A DNA stretch of 11,729 bases, from the NCBI GenBank assembly GCA_045801465.1, contig JBJMSU010000115.1, positions 1 through 11,729 on the forward strand, read 5' to 3'. Under the pieces are notes generated by a model, which did not search any database, was not told the origin of the DNA, and worked only from the letters and a program-made list of their open reading frames with translations. Shown here one piece after another: positions 1 to 5,518 of this stretch (positions are counted from its first letter, which is position 1; every line of letters starts with the position of its first letter). The DNA comes from DATFWC01 sp045801465 (GTDB lineage Bacteria > Pseudomonadota > Alphaproteobacteria > Rhizobiales > Xanthobacteraceae). Made by a program: the position numbers and the translations under genes.

Positions 1-195
1 CAGGTAGCCCATCAGGAAGGCGTTGACGCCGAGCCGGTAGAGCGTGGCGACATCGCCGGCGATCAGCGCCGCGCGTTCCTGCGGCGTAAGGTCATACTTT
101 GCGATCGCGGCAGCGGGGTCCGCCTTCATGGCTGCCCGGAAGGCATGGTCGCGCAAGACTTCACGGCAGAGATAGTTCACCGCGTAAGTCGACAT
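1..195 (-). CDS. LigA-type small subunit of an extradiol ring-cleavage dioxygenase (partial, 5' part)
   Basis: The 65 visible codons begin at an ATG (195-193) and read MSTYAVNYLCREVLR, then a helical stretch with DLTPQERAALIAGD and LYRLGVNAFLMGYL. This matches the all-helical LigA fold (protocatechuate 4,5-dioxygenase alpha-like), a small subunit that caps the active site of a LigB-type catalytic subunit. The gene runs off the left edge, so the C-terminus is not visible. It lies directly downstream of the LigB-type gene on the same strand, as expected for a two-subunit enzyme. Only 9 bp separate its ATG from the palindromic element at 205-370, and no good Shine-Dalgarno sequence is seen there (only GAG-like triplets). 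Translation may therefore depend on sequence at the element's edge. The ring substrate cannot be told from this fragment. Confidence 0.8.
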   Translation of the reverse strand, partial: MSTYAVNYLCREVLRDHAFRAAMKADPAAAIAKYDLTPQERAALIAGDVATLYRLGVNAFLMGYL

Positions 196-204
196 GGCTC
201 AGCT

Positions 205-370
205 CTAGTGTTCCGATTCCGAAGTTCGCAAAACTTTGCAGCACGCTCTCATGCGAACTTCGGAATCAAAGGGACACTAGCAAGCTCATAATTCTAGTGC
301 CCGTTTTGAACCCGAAGTTCGCAATCGGACTCGCGGCAACTATATGCGAACTTCGGGTTCGGGGCACTAG
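205..370. repeat. Paired palindromic (REP/BIME-like) element between ligB and ligA
   Basis: Two imperfect palindromes sit side by side. Unit A (205-280, 76 bp) has 16-bp perfect arms, GATTCCGAAGTTCGCA at 215-230 and its complement at 252-267, around a 21-nt loop, with outer ends CTAGTGT and ACACTAG. Unit B (294-370, 77 bp) has 16-bp perfect arms, GAACCCGAAGTTCGCA at 308-323 and its complement at 345-360, also around a 21-nt loop, with ends CTAGTGCCC and GGCACTAG. The 13-bp spacer is CAAGCTCATAATT. Unit B resembles the reverse complement of unit A in arm offsets (10/13 against 14/10 bp) and partly in its loop, so the pair is an inverted dimer. A second copy of the layout lies at 9027-9193. The element fills nearly all of the ligB-ligA gap. 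Confidence 0.9.
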
Positions 371-1188
371 GTCCAGGCCGCATAGGCGTGGCCCTGCTCC
401 ATCTGCGGGGTGACGAATTTCGGCCGCCGCCCGTCCACGCTCGCCAGCATGGCGATCCAGTTGAGGATTTCGCCGCCGACGTTTCCCGCCTTGGCGAGCT
501 GTTGCGGCGTCGATTCGGCGATCAAGGTGTCGTATTGCGCCTCGGCGATCAGCGCGCAGGCGCGCTCGGCCCAATCGGGATCGGGTACGCCGTCGGACTT
601 GCCGGGCGCGATGCGCGGACCGAACACTTCGAGCGAGAAGCTGCCGCTGCCGATGACGACGACGCGTAACGGCTCGGGGAAGCTCTCGATCGCGCGCCGC
701 ACGGCCGCGCCCAGATCGTAGCAGCGCCGCGCCGATGGCAGCGGCGAAAGATGGCCGCTGATGAAGATGGGGATCACCGGGACGTGCATGTTCGGCGTCA
801 TGAAGTGCAGCGGCACCACGACCGAATGATCGACGGTGAACTCCTGCGCCAGAGCGAGATCGAACCCTGCCTCCACGCCCACATGCCGGATGTGGCCGGC
901 AACGTCGGGTCGCGACTGGATCGTATAGATCGGCACCGCGCGCGGCTCGTCGTTCGGCCCGTTGAAGGCGTCCGTCACTCCGACCGCAAAGATTGGCAGA
1001 TTGTCGAAGAAGAAGGTGTTGAGGTGGTCGGTGTCGTACATCACCAGGAGGTCGGCCTGCATCGCCTCGAGCTCGCGCGTCAGCGCGGCAAAGAAGCGCG
1101 CCGTCTCGCAGGCCGGCCCTTCCCGCTCCACCAGCGAAGGAAAGAACGGCGTATGCGGGACGCCCAGGGCCCCTACGATTTCGGCCAC
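367..1188 (-). CDS. LigB-type class III extradiol ring-cleavage dioxygenase, catalytic subunit
   Basis: The 273-residue product matches the LigB family (non-haem Fe(II) extradiol dioxygenases that open catechol-type rings), at the usual length. Expected iron ligands are visible: His12 in GVPHTPFFP, His55 in YDTDHLNTFF and Glu240 in NVGGEILNW. DHSVVVPLHFM (residues 120-130) is the conserved central segment. At the position where LigB of protocatechuate 4,5-dioxygenase has GTGGxSH, with the catalytic-base His, this protein reads GSGSFSLEV (181-189), with Leu instead of His. It may belong to a divergent clade. The start is GTG at 1188-1186, supported by a perfect AAGGAGGT 4 nt upstream. The TAG stop (369-367) lies inside the terminal CTAG of the palindromic element. 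The LigA-type gene follows in the same direction. The substrate is unknown. Confidence 0.88.
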   Translation of the reverse strand: MAEIVGALGVPHTPFFPSLVEREGPACETARFFAALTRELEAMQADLLVMYDTDHLNTFFFDNLPIFAVGVTDAFNGPNDEPRAVPIYTIQSRPDVAGHIRHVGVEAGFDLALAQEFTVDHSVVVPLHFMTPNMHVPVIPIFISGHLSPLPSARRCYDLGAAVRRAIESFPEPLRVVVIGSGSFSLEVFGPRIAPGKSDGVPDPDWAERACALIAEAQYDTLIAESTPQQLAKAGNVGGEILNWIAMLASVDGRRPKFVTPQMEQGHAYAAWT

Positions 1189-1192
1189 GACG

Positions 1193-1200
1193 ACCTCCTT
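1193..1200 (-). promoter_or_regulatory. Strong Shine-Dalgarno of the ligB-like gene
   Basis: On the minus strand this reads AAGGAGGT, a full anti-16S match, ending 4 nt before the GTG at 1188-1186. It fixes the non-ATG start of the dioxygenase gene. Confidence 0.8.
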
Positions 1201-1216
1201 GTCCTGTCAGGGCGCG

Positions 1217-1246
1217 TATGCAATCGCTTGTGACGCCACTAATCAA
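1217..1246 (-). promoter_or_regulatory. Possible promoter of the ligB-ligA unit
   Basis: Minus-strand TTGATT (1246-1241) and TGCATA (1222-1217) are 18 bp apart and lie just upstream of the Shine-Dalgarno at 1193-1200. The -35 match is fair and the -10 match is poor. This is a guess from position and spacing only. Confidence 0.22.
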
Positions 1247-1257
1247 GGGAGCGAGTG

Positions 1258-1338
1258 ATGAAGCTCTACATGCACCCGGCTTCGACCGCGTGCCGGCCGG
1301 TGATGTCGTTCGCCGCGGAGAACAAGCGAAGGACTTGA
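1258..1338 (+). pseudogene. Glutathione S-transferase remnant (N-terminal 26 codons)
   Basis: The frame from ATG 1258 reads MKLYMHPASTACRPVMSFAA then ENKRRT and a TGA at 1336-1338. This is the first beta strand and helix of the GST N-terminal (thioredoxin-like) domain: LYxHPxSxxxRPV followed by AAEN. A plausible ribosome site (AAGGGAGCGAG, 1245-1255) precedes it. A whole GST has about 200 residues. Here the homology ends at the stop, and nothing GST-like was found in the 165 bp before gshA. The likely explanation is a deletion or insertion that removed the rest of the gene. A short functional peptide is possible but unlikely. Confidence 0.6.
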
Positions 1339-1503
1339 TCCGGGCTGGGCACCAGCTTTCGGGGAGATCCAACCAACAAGCTGGAGCGGGATGACGATTC
1401 GAAGAATAGTCACCCTGCTTTGCCGCCTCGGTGAAGACGCGCGCATTGCCCTTGCGCGCACGCGGCGTGTAAGGTCGCGGCCCTTCCCTCCCGGACCTCC
1501 TCA
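1339..1503. other. Gap upstream of gshA with a weak hairpin and a possible promoter
   Basis: No gene is seen here. An inverted repeat CCAGCTT/AAGCTGG (1352-1358 and 1379-1385) encloses a 20-nt loop and has no T-run. A possible gshA promoter is TTGCCC (1446-1451), then 18 bp, then TAAGGT (1470-1475), which would give a leader of about 20-25 nt. The bases just before the gshA ATG are CT-rich and hold no Shine-Dalgarno match, so gshA may start from a near-leaderless message. The string ATCCGGGCTG at 1338-1347 also occurs in the palindrome at 7042-7114. Confidence 0.35.
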
Positions 1504-2874
1504 ATGGCTCGTGACCAAATCGACATGACGCCGATCGAGACGCGCGACGAGCTTGTCGCGTGGCTCGAGCACGGCGTAAAGCCGAAGTCCGAGTTCCGCA
1601 TCGGTACCGAGCACGAGAAGTTTCCGTTCAGGGTCGACGGCCATGATCCGGTGCCCTACGCCAGCAAGCGCAGCATCCGCGCGCTGCTCGAAGGCATGCG
1701 CCTGCTGCTCGGCTGGGAGCCGATCATGGAGGGCGAGGACATCATCGGTCTCACCTCGGTTACCGGTACGGCGGCCATCACGCTCGAGCCGGGCGGTCAG
1801 TTCGAGCTCTCCGGTGCACCCGTCGAGACGGTCCACGAGACCTCGAGCGAGGTGCATGCGCACCTCGCGCAACTGGCCGAGGTGGCGCGCCCGCTGGGCT
1901 TGGGCTTTCTCGGTCTCGGCATGACTCCGAAATGGTCGCGCAGCGAGATCCCGATGATGCCCAAAGGCCGCTACCGCATCATGAGCGCCTATATGCCGAA
2001 GGTGGGACAACTCGGGCTGGACATGATGTACCGCACCTGCACGGTGCAGACGAACCTCGACTTCTCGTCGGAAGCCGACATGGTGAAGAAGCTGCGCGTC
2101 GGTCTGGCGCTGCAGCCGATTGCCACCGCTCTATTCGCCAACTCGCCGTTCACGGAAGGGCGGCTCAACGGCTGCCTTTCCTACCGTTCCGAAATCTGGC
2201 GCCACACGGATCCTGACCGTACCGGCATGCTGCCGTGGGCGTTCGAGCCCGGCATGGGGTTCGAACGCTGGGTCGATTACGCGCTCGACGTGCCGATGTA
2301 TTTCATCAAGCGCGGCGATCGCTATCTCGATGTCGCCGGCCAGTCGTTCCGCGCCCTCATGGAGGGCAAGCTTCCCCTGCTGCCGGGCGAGCGGGCGACG
2401 ATCTCCGACTGGGCCAACCACCTGACCACGATTTTTCCCGAAGTGCGGCTCAAGCGCTATCTGGAGATGCGCGGTGCCGATGCCGGTCCGCGGCGGCGCA
2501 TTACGTCGCTGCCGGCATTCTGGGTCGGGCTCGTCTATGACGACGTCTCGCTCGAGGCGGCCTGGGGCCTGGTGAACGACTGGACCGCCGAGGAGCGCCA
2601 GAAGCTGCGCGACGATGTCCCGAAGCTCGCCTTGCGGGCGCAAATCCGCGGCCGCAGCGCGCGCGACGTGGCGAGGGTTTGCCTCGATCTCGCGCATCAG
2701 GGCCTCGCCCGGCGGGCGCGCCTCGACATCGGCGGTCGCGACGAGCAGCGCCACCTCGAGACGCTCGACGAGATCGTCGCGCGCGGCATCACGCCGGCCG
2801 AGGACCTGATCGAGAAGTTCAAGGGACCGTGGGGCGGATCGGTCGAGCCGGTGTTTCCCGAAGAATCGTATTAG
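1504..2874 (+). CDS. gshA: Glutamate-cysteine ligase, plant/alphaproteobacterial type
   Basis: This 456-residue protein is the ATP-dependent ligase that joins glutamate and cysteine into gamma-glutamylcysteine, the first step of cytosolic glutathione synthesis (EC 6.3.2.2). Family signatures in order: GTEHEKFPF (34-42) of the nucleotide/glutamate site, ITLEPGGQFELSG (92-104), RTCTVQTNLD (177-186) and FANSPFTEGR (211-220). The length is typical of the GCS2 plant-type family and unlike the gamma-proteobacterial GshA family. No frameshift or missing block was seen. The start at ATG 1504 gives the expected N-terminus, but there is no clear ribosome site; Met8 (1525) is an alternative and also lacks one. 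The gene seems to stand alone and converges on lysR, with a hairpin between them. Confidence 0.93.
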   Translation: MARDQIDMTPIETRDELVAWLEHGVKPKSEFRIGTEHEKFPFRVDGHDPVPYASKRSIRALLEGMRLLLGWEPIMEGEDIIGLTSVTGTAAITLEPGGQFELSGAPVETVHETSSEVHAHLAQLAEVARPLGLGFLGLGMTPKWSRSEIPMMPKGRYRIMSAYMPKVGQLGLDMMYRTCTVQTNLDFSSEADMVKKLRVGLALQPIATALFANSPFTEGRLNGCLSYRSEIWRHTDPDRTGMLPWAFEPGMGFERWVDYALDVPMYFIKRGDRYLDVAGQSFRALMEGKLPLLPGERATISDWANHLTTIFPEVRLKRYLEMRGADAGPRRRITSLPAFWVGLVYDDVSLEAAWGLVNDWTAEERQKLRDDVPKLALRAQIRGRSARDVARVCLDLAHQGLARRARLDIGGRDEQRHLETLDEIVARGITPAEDLIEKFKGPWGGSVEPVFPEESY

Positions 2875-2923
2875 CGCAGGTTTTCGGCGAAGTGGGCACC
2901 GGTTCGCCGTCAAGAACCTGCGC
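2874..2923. terminator. Long hairpin between convergent gshA and lysR
   Basis: Nested inverted repeats: GCGCAGGTT (2874-2882) pairs with AACCTGCGC (2915-2923), and inside it CGGCGAA (2885-2891) pairs with TTCGCCG (2903-2909). It starts on the last base of the gshA stop and ends 12 bp before the lysR stop. Its position suits a shared two-way transcription end. There is no long T-run on either side, so the mode of action is uncertain. Confidence 0.6.
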
Positions 2924-2935
2924 CAATCATGACCT

Positions 2936-3817
2936 CTACTCCGCGGCCTCGCGCGCCTCCGACAGGTTGTCGAGCGACGAAATGATGTGCTCGGCAAGCG
3001 CCTCCGCGAGCGGCGATCGCTCATGCGGATTGCGCACGAGCCCGACCCGGCACGAGGGGAGCTCGGGAAAACCATCCGCCGGACTGAGCACCCGCATCCC
3101 GGTGCGCAGTCCGGATTCCGGAAAGACCGACACCGCCAGTCCGGAGAGAACGGCGGCAGCCACCGCGCCGGCATTGGCGCTGGTGTAGAGAACCCGATAG
3201 GGCCGGCCGATCGACTCGAGGCATTCGATGGCGGCGCGCCGCCAGCCGCAGGTCGGGCGGCCGAGCGCGAGCGGCAGCCGTTCCTCGAGATGCGTCGAAT
3301 GCCGGTTCGACGTCACCCACAGGAGCCGCTCACGCCGAAAGCTTTCCGAGGCCCGGTTGCTCTCGCAGTCGGTGACGATGGCGAGATCCAGTTCGTTCGC
3401 CTCGATGCGCTGGAACAGCTCGATGGTCGGCTCGCAGATCACCGTCAGCTCGACCGCCGGATAGACGCGTGAGAAGCGTGCCATGATTTCCGGCAAGTAG
3501 CGGTCGGCGTAGTCGTCCGGCACGCCCAGGCGTACCCGTCCGCTGAGCTCGATGTCGGAAAACGCCGTCAAGACCTCGACGTTGAGCTTCACGATGCGGC
3601 GGGCGTAGTCGAGCAGCCGCTCGCCGTCATCGGTAAGCTTCGAACCCCGCCCGTCGCGCGCAAAGATGGAGCGGCCCAGCCGCTCCTCCAGCCGCTTCAT
3701 CTGCATCGATACCGCCGACTGCGTCTTGTGCACGACCTCGGCCGCGCGGGTGAAGCTGCCGGACTCGGCAATGGCGATGAAGGTCCGCAGTTGATCGATG
3801 TCGATGAGCGCGGTCAT
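2936..3817 (-). CDS. LysR-family transcriptional regulator
   Basis: The 293-residue protein has the LysR layout. An N-terminal winged helix-turn-helix spans about residues 6-65 (DQLRTFIAIAESGSFTRAAE, then QSAVSMQMKRLEERLG), a linker helix follows, and the effector-binding domain spans about 90-285 (RVRLGVPDDYADRYLPE, then ELDLAIVTD). The ATG at 3817-3815 is chosen because GGAG (3827-3824) lies 6 nt upstream. A TTG two codons earlier would leave no spacer. The gene is divergent from a DUF1127 small-protein gene, and LysR regulators commonly control a divergent neighbour and themselves. In Brucella the LysR protein VtlR is reported to control DUF1127 genes, so this could be a similar pair. Orthology to VtlR/LsrB is not shown by the sequence alone. 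The effector is unknown. Confidence 0.9.
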   Translation of the reverse strand: MTALIDIDQLRTFIAIAESGSFTRAAEVVHKTQSAVSMQMKRLEERLGRSIFARDGRGSKLTDDGERLLDYARRIVKLNVEVLTAFSDIELSGRVRLGVPDDYADRYLPEIMARFSRVYPAVELTVICEPTIELFQRIEANELDLAIVTDCESNRASESFRRERLLWVTSNRHSTHLEERLPLALGRPTCGWRRAAIECLESIGRPYRVLYTSANAGAVAAAVLSGLAVSVFPESGLRTGMRVLSPADGFPELPSCRVGLVRNPHERSPLAEALAEHIISSLDNLSEAREAAE

Positions 3818-3843
3818 GGCCAACTCCGCGGTTAGATCAAGAC

Positions 3844-3896
3844 ATCATATCATCCACGCTGATCGATTGCATCATAAACATTCGTTTCTCTTATTG
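3844..3896. promoter_or_regulatory. AT-rich lysR/DUF1127 divergent control region
   Basis: This stretch is much more AT-rich than its surroundings. On the minus strand TATGAT (3849-3844) is a good -10 for lysR. A dyad, TGAT-N7-ATCA (3860-3874), covers the place where the matching -35 would lie, as an autoregulating LysR site often does. On the plus strand a weak TTGCAT (3867-3872) with TTATTG (3891-3896), 18 bp apart, could serve the DUF1127 gene. The dyad is not an exact T-N11-A LysR box. Confidence 0.45.
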
Positions 3897-4009
3897 GTCA
3901 TGCAGCCCCATATTCCCAGTCGAGCAAATCGGGCGGGCATTTCGGGTGGCTCGCCGGGGTATCGACGCCCATCTTTGCCACCCACGCCCGACCTGGATGG
4001 AGCACTGCC

Positions 4010-4393
4010 ATGAGTGTCATCACCAGCACCGCCAAGCCCGCTGAAGGGCCCTTTCCACGCACGATCTTTGCGCTTGCCGCCGCCGTGTCGCTGCGCTTGA
4101 AGCGATTCGTCCGGGCCTATGCGAACCGCAGCGACGCCACTGTCCTGGCCGGATTCGACGAGCGAATGCTGGCCGACATCGGGCTGACGCGCAGCGACGT
4201 GCGCGATGCCTTCGCCGAGCCGCTGTGGGAGGACCCGACCAACCTCTTGCGCGCGCGCGTCCTCGAGCGGCGCCTGAACCAGTACCGGATCGGGTTTGGT
4301 TTCAAGGAAGCCGATCTTTCCTCGCCGCCGCTGGCGCCTCAGAACGGGTTCGACCGGCCGAAAACCGACAGGCCCGCACGCTTCACGGTGTGA
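4010..4393 (+). CDS. DUF1127 (YjiS-like) small protein
   Basis: The 127-residue product carries the DUF1127 core at about residues 40-80, with LAGFDERMLADIGLTRSDV (46-64) as its hallmark. The Arg/Tyr-rich start (LRLKRFVRAYANRSD) is typical of the longer alphaproteobacterial members. The C-terminal third is Pro-rich and low in recognisable structure. The start at ATG 4010 has GGAG (3999-4002) 7 nt upstream. In rhizobia and Brucella, DUF1127 proteins have been linked to RNA binding, phosphate and carbon metabolism and stress responses; nothing here shows which applies. The divergent lysR gene probably controls it. The stop codon lies in the first copy of a 16-bp tandem repeat. Confidence 0.85.
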   Translation: MSVITSTAKPAEGPFPRTIFALAAAVSLRLKRFVRAYANRSDATVLAGFDERMLADIGLTRSDVRDAFAEPLWEDPTNLLRARVLERRLNQYRIGFGFKEADLSSPPLAPQNGFDRPKTDRPARFTV

Positions 4394-4417
4394 CACCGAT
4401 CCGGTGTGACACCGATC
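4386..4417. repeat. Perfect 16-bp tandem duplication over the DUF1127 stop codon
   Basis: CGGTGTGACACCGATC occurs twice back to back (4386-4401 and 4402-4417). Each copy contains the 13-bp palindrome CGGTGTGACACCG, and the first copy holds the TGA stop (4391-4393). It could be a recent slippage duplication, a hairpin, or a tandem protein site. Confidence 0.85.
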
Positions 4418-4699
4418 ACCCCATCGGCCGTGTCTCCCATCGGCCGATCCATCCGGCCCTGGTTCCCCTCGAGGTCCGGATGACGCGCCCGCTGGCCGCC
4501 CCGGCGGGCGCTTTCCGTTGCATGGACGACGCGCGAAAGCGCCCCAGGGCGGGCTTCGATTTCACATCGAGATCGCGCAACTTGCTCCATGATCCGCATC
4601 CCCGACGAAAGGCCGCCTCGCCTTGCATTGCGCGCTTGACTAACATGCGTTCGGGGCAGACGTGGTGGCGACGCGTTCACCAGGCTCGGCGGCGGCAAG
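4418..4699. other. Gap between the DUF1127 and PAN-domain genes with a hairpin
   Basis: No gene is seen here. An inverted repeat GGGCGCTTTC/GAAAGCGCCC (4506-4515 and 4535-4544; 19-nt loop) has a 10-bp perfect stem but no T-run, so it is either a weak terminator or another palindromic element. CCCATCGGCCG occurs twice near the left end, around 4420-4450. No convincing promoter for the downstream gene was found: TTGACT at 4636-4641 lacks a -10 partner. Confidence 0.4.
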
Positions 4700-5257
4700 A
4701 TGCGGGGTCTTTTCGTTTTCACCTGGCCGGTGGTCGCGGTACTTTTGGCCGCGCCGCTGCCTGCGGCCGGCCAAGCCGGCTTCGATCGCCCGGGCGGCGA
4801 TTACACCAGCACGGTCGAACGCTCCGCTGATCCTGCCGCTTGCGCGTCGCGCTGCGATCGCGAGCCGCGCTGCCGCGCCTGGAGCTTCGTCTATCCCGGA
4901 GCCGCCGGGCAGAACGCGGTCTGCTGGCTCAAGAGCCAGGTGCCGGCACGCACCGAGAATGCCTGCTGCGTCTCCGGGATCAAGGGGGCGGGCGTGCAGG
5001 AGCCGCGCAAGGGCCGCGATGGGGCGCTTGAGTTCGGCATCGACCGCATGGGCGGCGACTATCGCAACTTCGATACCCAACCGGATCCCAACGGGACGGC
5101 CTGCAAGACCGCCTGCGAGGGGGAGAACCGCTGCCGCACCTGGACCTACGTGCGGCCCGGCTATCTCGGACCGGGCGCCGGCGCGCGCTGCTATCTCAAG
5201 GACCGCCTGCGTCCGCCCCGCCGCAAGCCGTGCTGCGTGTCGGGCGTGGTGCGGTGA
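4700..5257 (+). CDS. Secreted protein with two tandem PAN/Apple domains
   Basis: The 185-residue protein starts with a signal peptide: a short basic start, a hydrophobic core at residues 4-20, and probable cleavage near PAAGQA (21-26). Two repeats follow, about 27-94 and 111-182. Each has six cysteines in the same order: C48, C52, C58, C75, C89-C90, and C135, C139, C145, C164, C178-C179. Shared motifs are GGDY, CRxW and CCVSG. This is the PAN_4/Apple pattern, a disulphide-stapled fold usually used for binding proteins or sugars outside the cytoplasm. No catalytic or anchoring part is present, so a periplasmic or exported binding protein is likely. The start at ATG 4700 gives a clean signal peptide; the ribosome site is poor (GGCGGCGGCAAG). 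The ligand is unknown. Confidence 0.82.
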   Translation: MRGLFVFTWPVVAVLLAAPLPAAGQAGFDRPGGDYTSTVERSADPAACASRCDREPRCRAWSFVYPGAAGQNAVCWLKSQVPARTENACCVSGIKGAGVQEPRKGRDGALEFGIDRMGGDYRNFDTQPDPNGTACKTACEGENRCRTWTYVRPGYLGPGAGARCYLKDRLRPPRRKPCCVSGVVR

Positions 5258-5264
5258 TCGCCTC

Positions 5265-5438
5265 TTAGTGCAGCGCCGTGGCGGCGGCTGCAGTCCTGCC
5301 GGACTGCTGTGTCAGACGCCGGTGAAGAGAAAATCGATTGCTGCTGTGATCGTGTAGCGCTCGTCCGATAACGTCGCAATCGTGTTCTGCAAGACGTGTT
5401 GTGACAGCCCTTTTCTTAGGGGCACGCTGGTTGAGCAT
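5265..5438 (-). CDS. Possible small ORF, 57 residues, unknown
   Basis: On the minus strand an ATG at 5438-5436 follows GAGGAG with a 6-nt spacer, a strong ribosome site. The frame stays open for 57 codons to TAA at 5267-5265. The product begins MLNQRAPKKRAVTTRLAEHD and is basic, with no signal peptide or membrane segment and an Ala-rich tail. It lies 80 bp downstream of tldD in the same direction and could be on its message. Against it: a neat hairpin (5290-5307) lies inside the 3' end, and I recognise no family. The ribosome site is the main support. Confidence 0.35.
   Translation of the reverse strand: MLNQRAPKKRAVTTRLAEHDCDVIGRALHDHSSNRFSLHRRLTQQSGRTAAAATALH
5290..5307. terminator. Short hairpin downstream of the PAN-domain gene
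   Basis: GCAGTCC (5290-5296) and GGACTGC (5301-5307) form a perfect 7-bp stem with a TGCC loop, 33 bp after the stop of the PAN-domain gene. No T-run follows. It may end that transcript, which faces tldD on the other strand. Confidence 0.35.
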
Positions 5439-5518
5439 AGTCGGCTCCTCGTATGCGCCTAATGCGCAGACGATTGGGTCAGCAAGCCCCATTCGCGATT
5501 GGTTCAAAATGCAGCTTT

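Noticed and set aside
205..370. CRISPR array or tRNA-like structure
   Set aside because: There are only two units in opposite orientation, with palindromic arms and no direct repeat-spacer series; no tRNA arms can be drawn.
266..1504. 412-codon open frame on the minus strand
   Set aside because: It overlaps the LigB-type gene in another frame, is Arg/Ala-rich and runs through the palindromic element.
2131..3174. 347-codon open frame on the minus strand over gshA and lysR
   Set aside because: It covers the convergent ends of two real genes in wrong frames and has a shadow-type composition.
4636..4664. Promoter for the PAN-domain gene starting at TTGACT
   Set aside because: The -35-like hexamer is good, but the sequence 16-18 bp downstream (GACGTG region) is unlike any -10.
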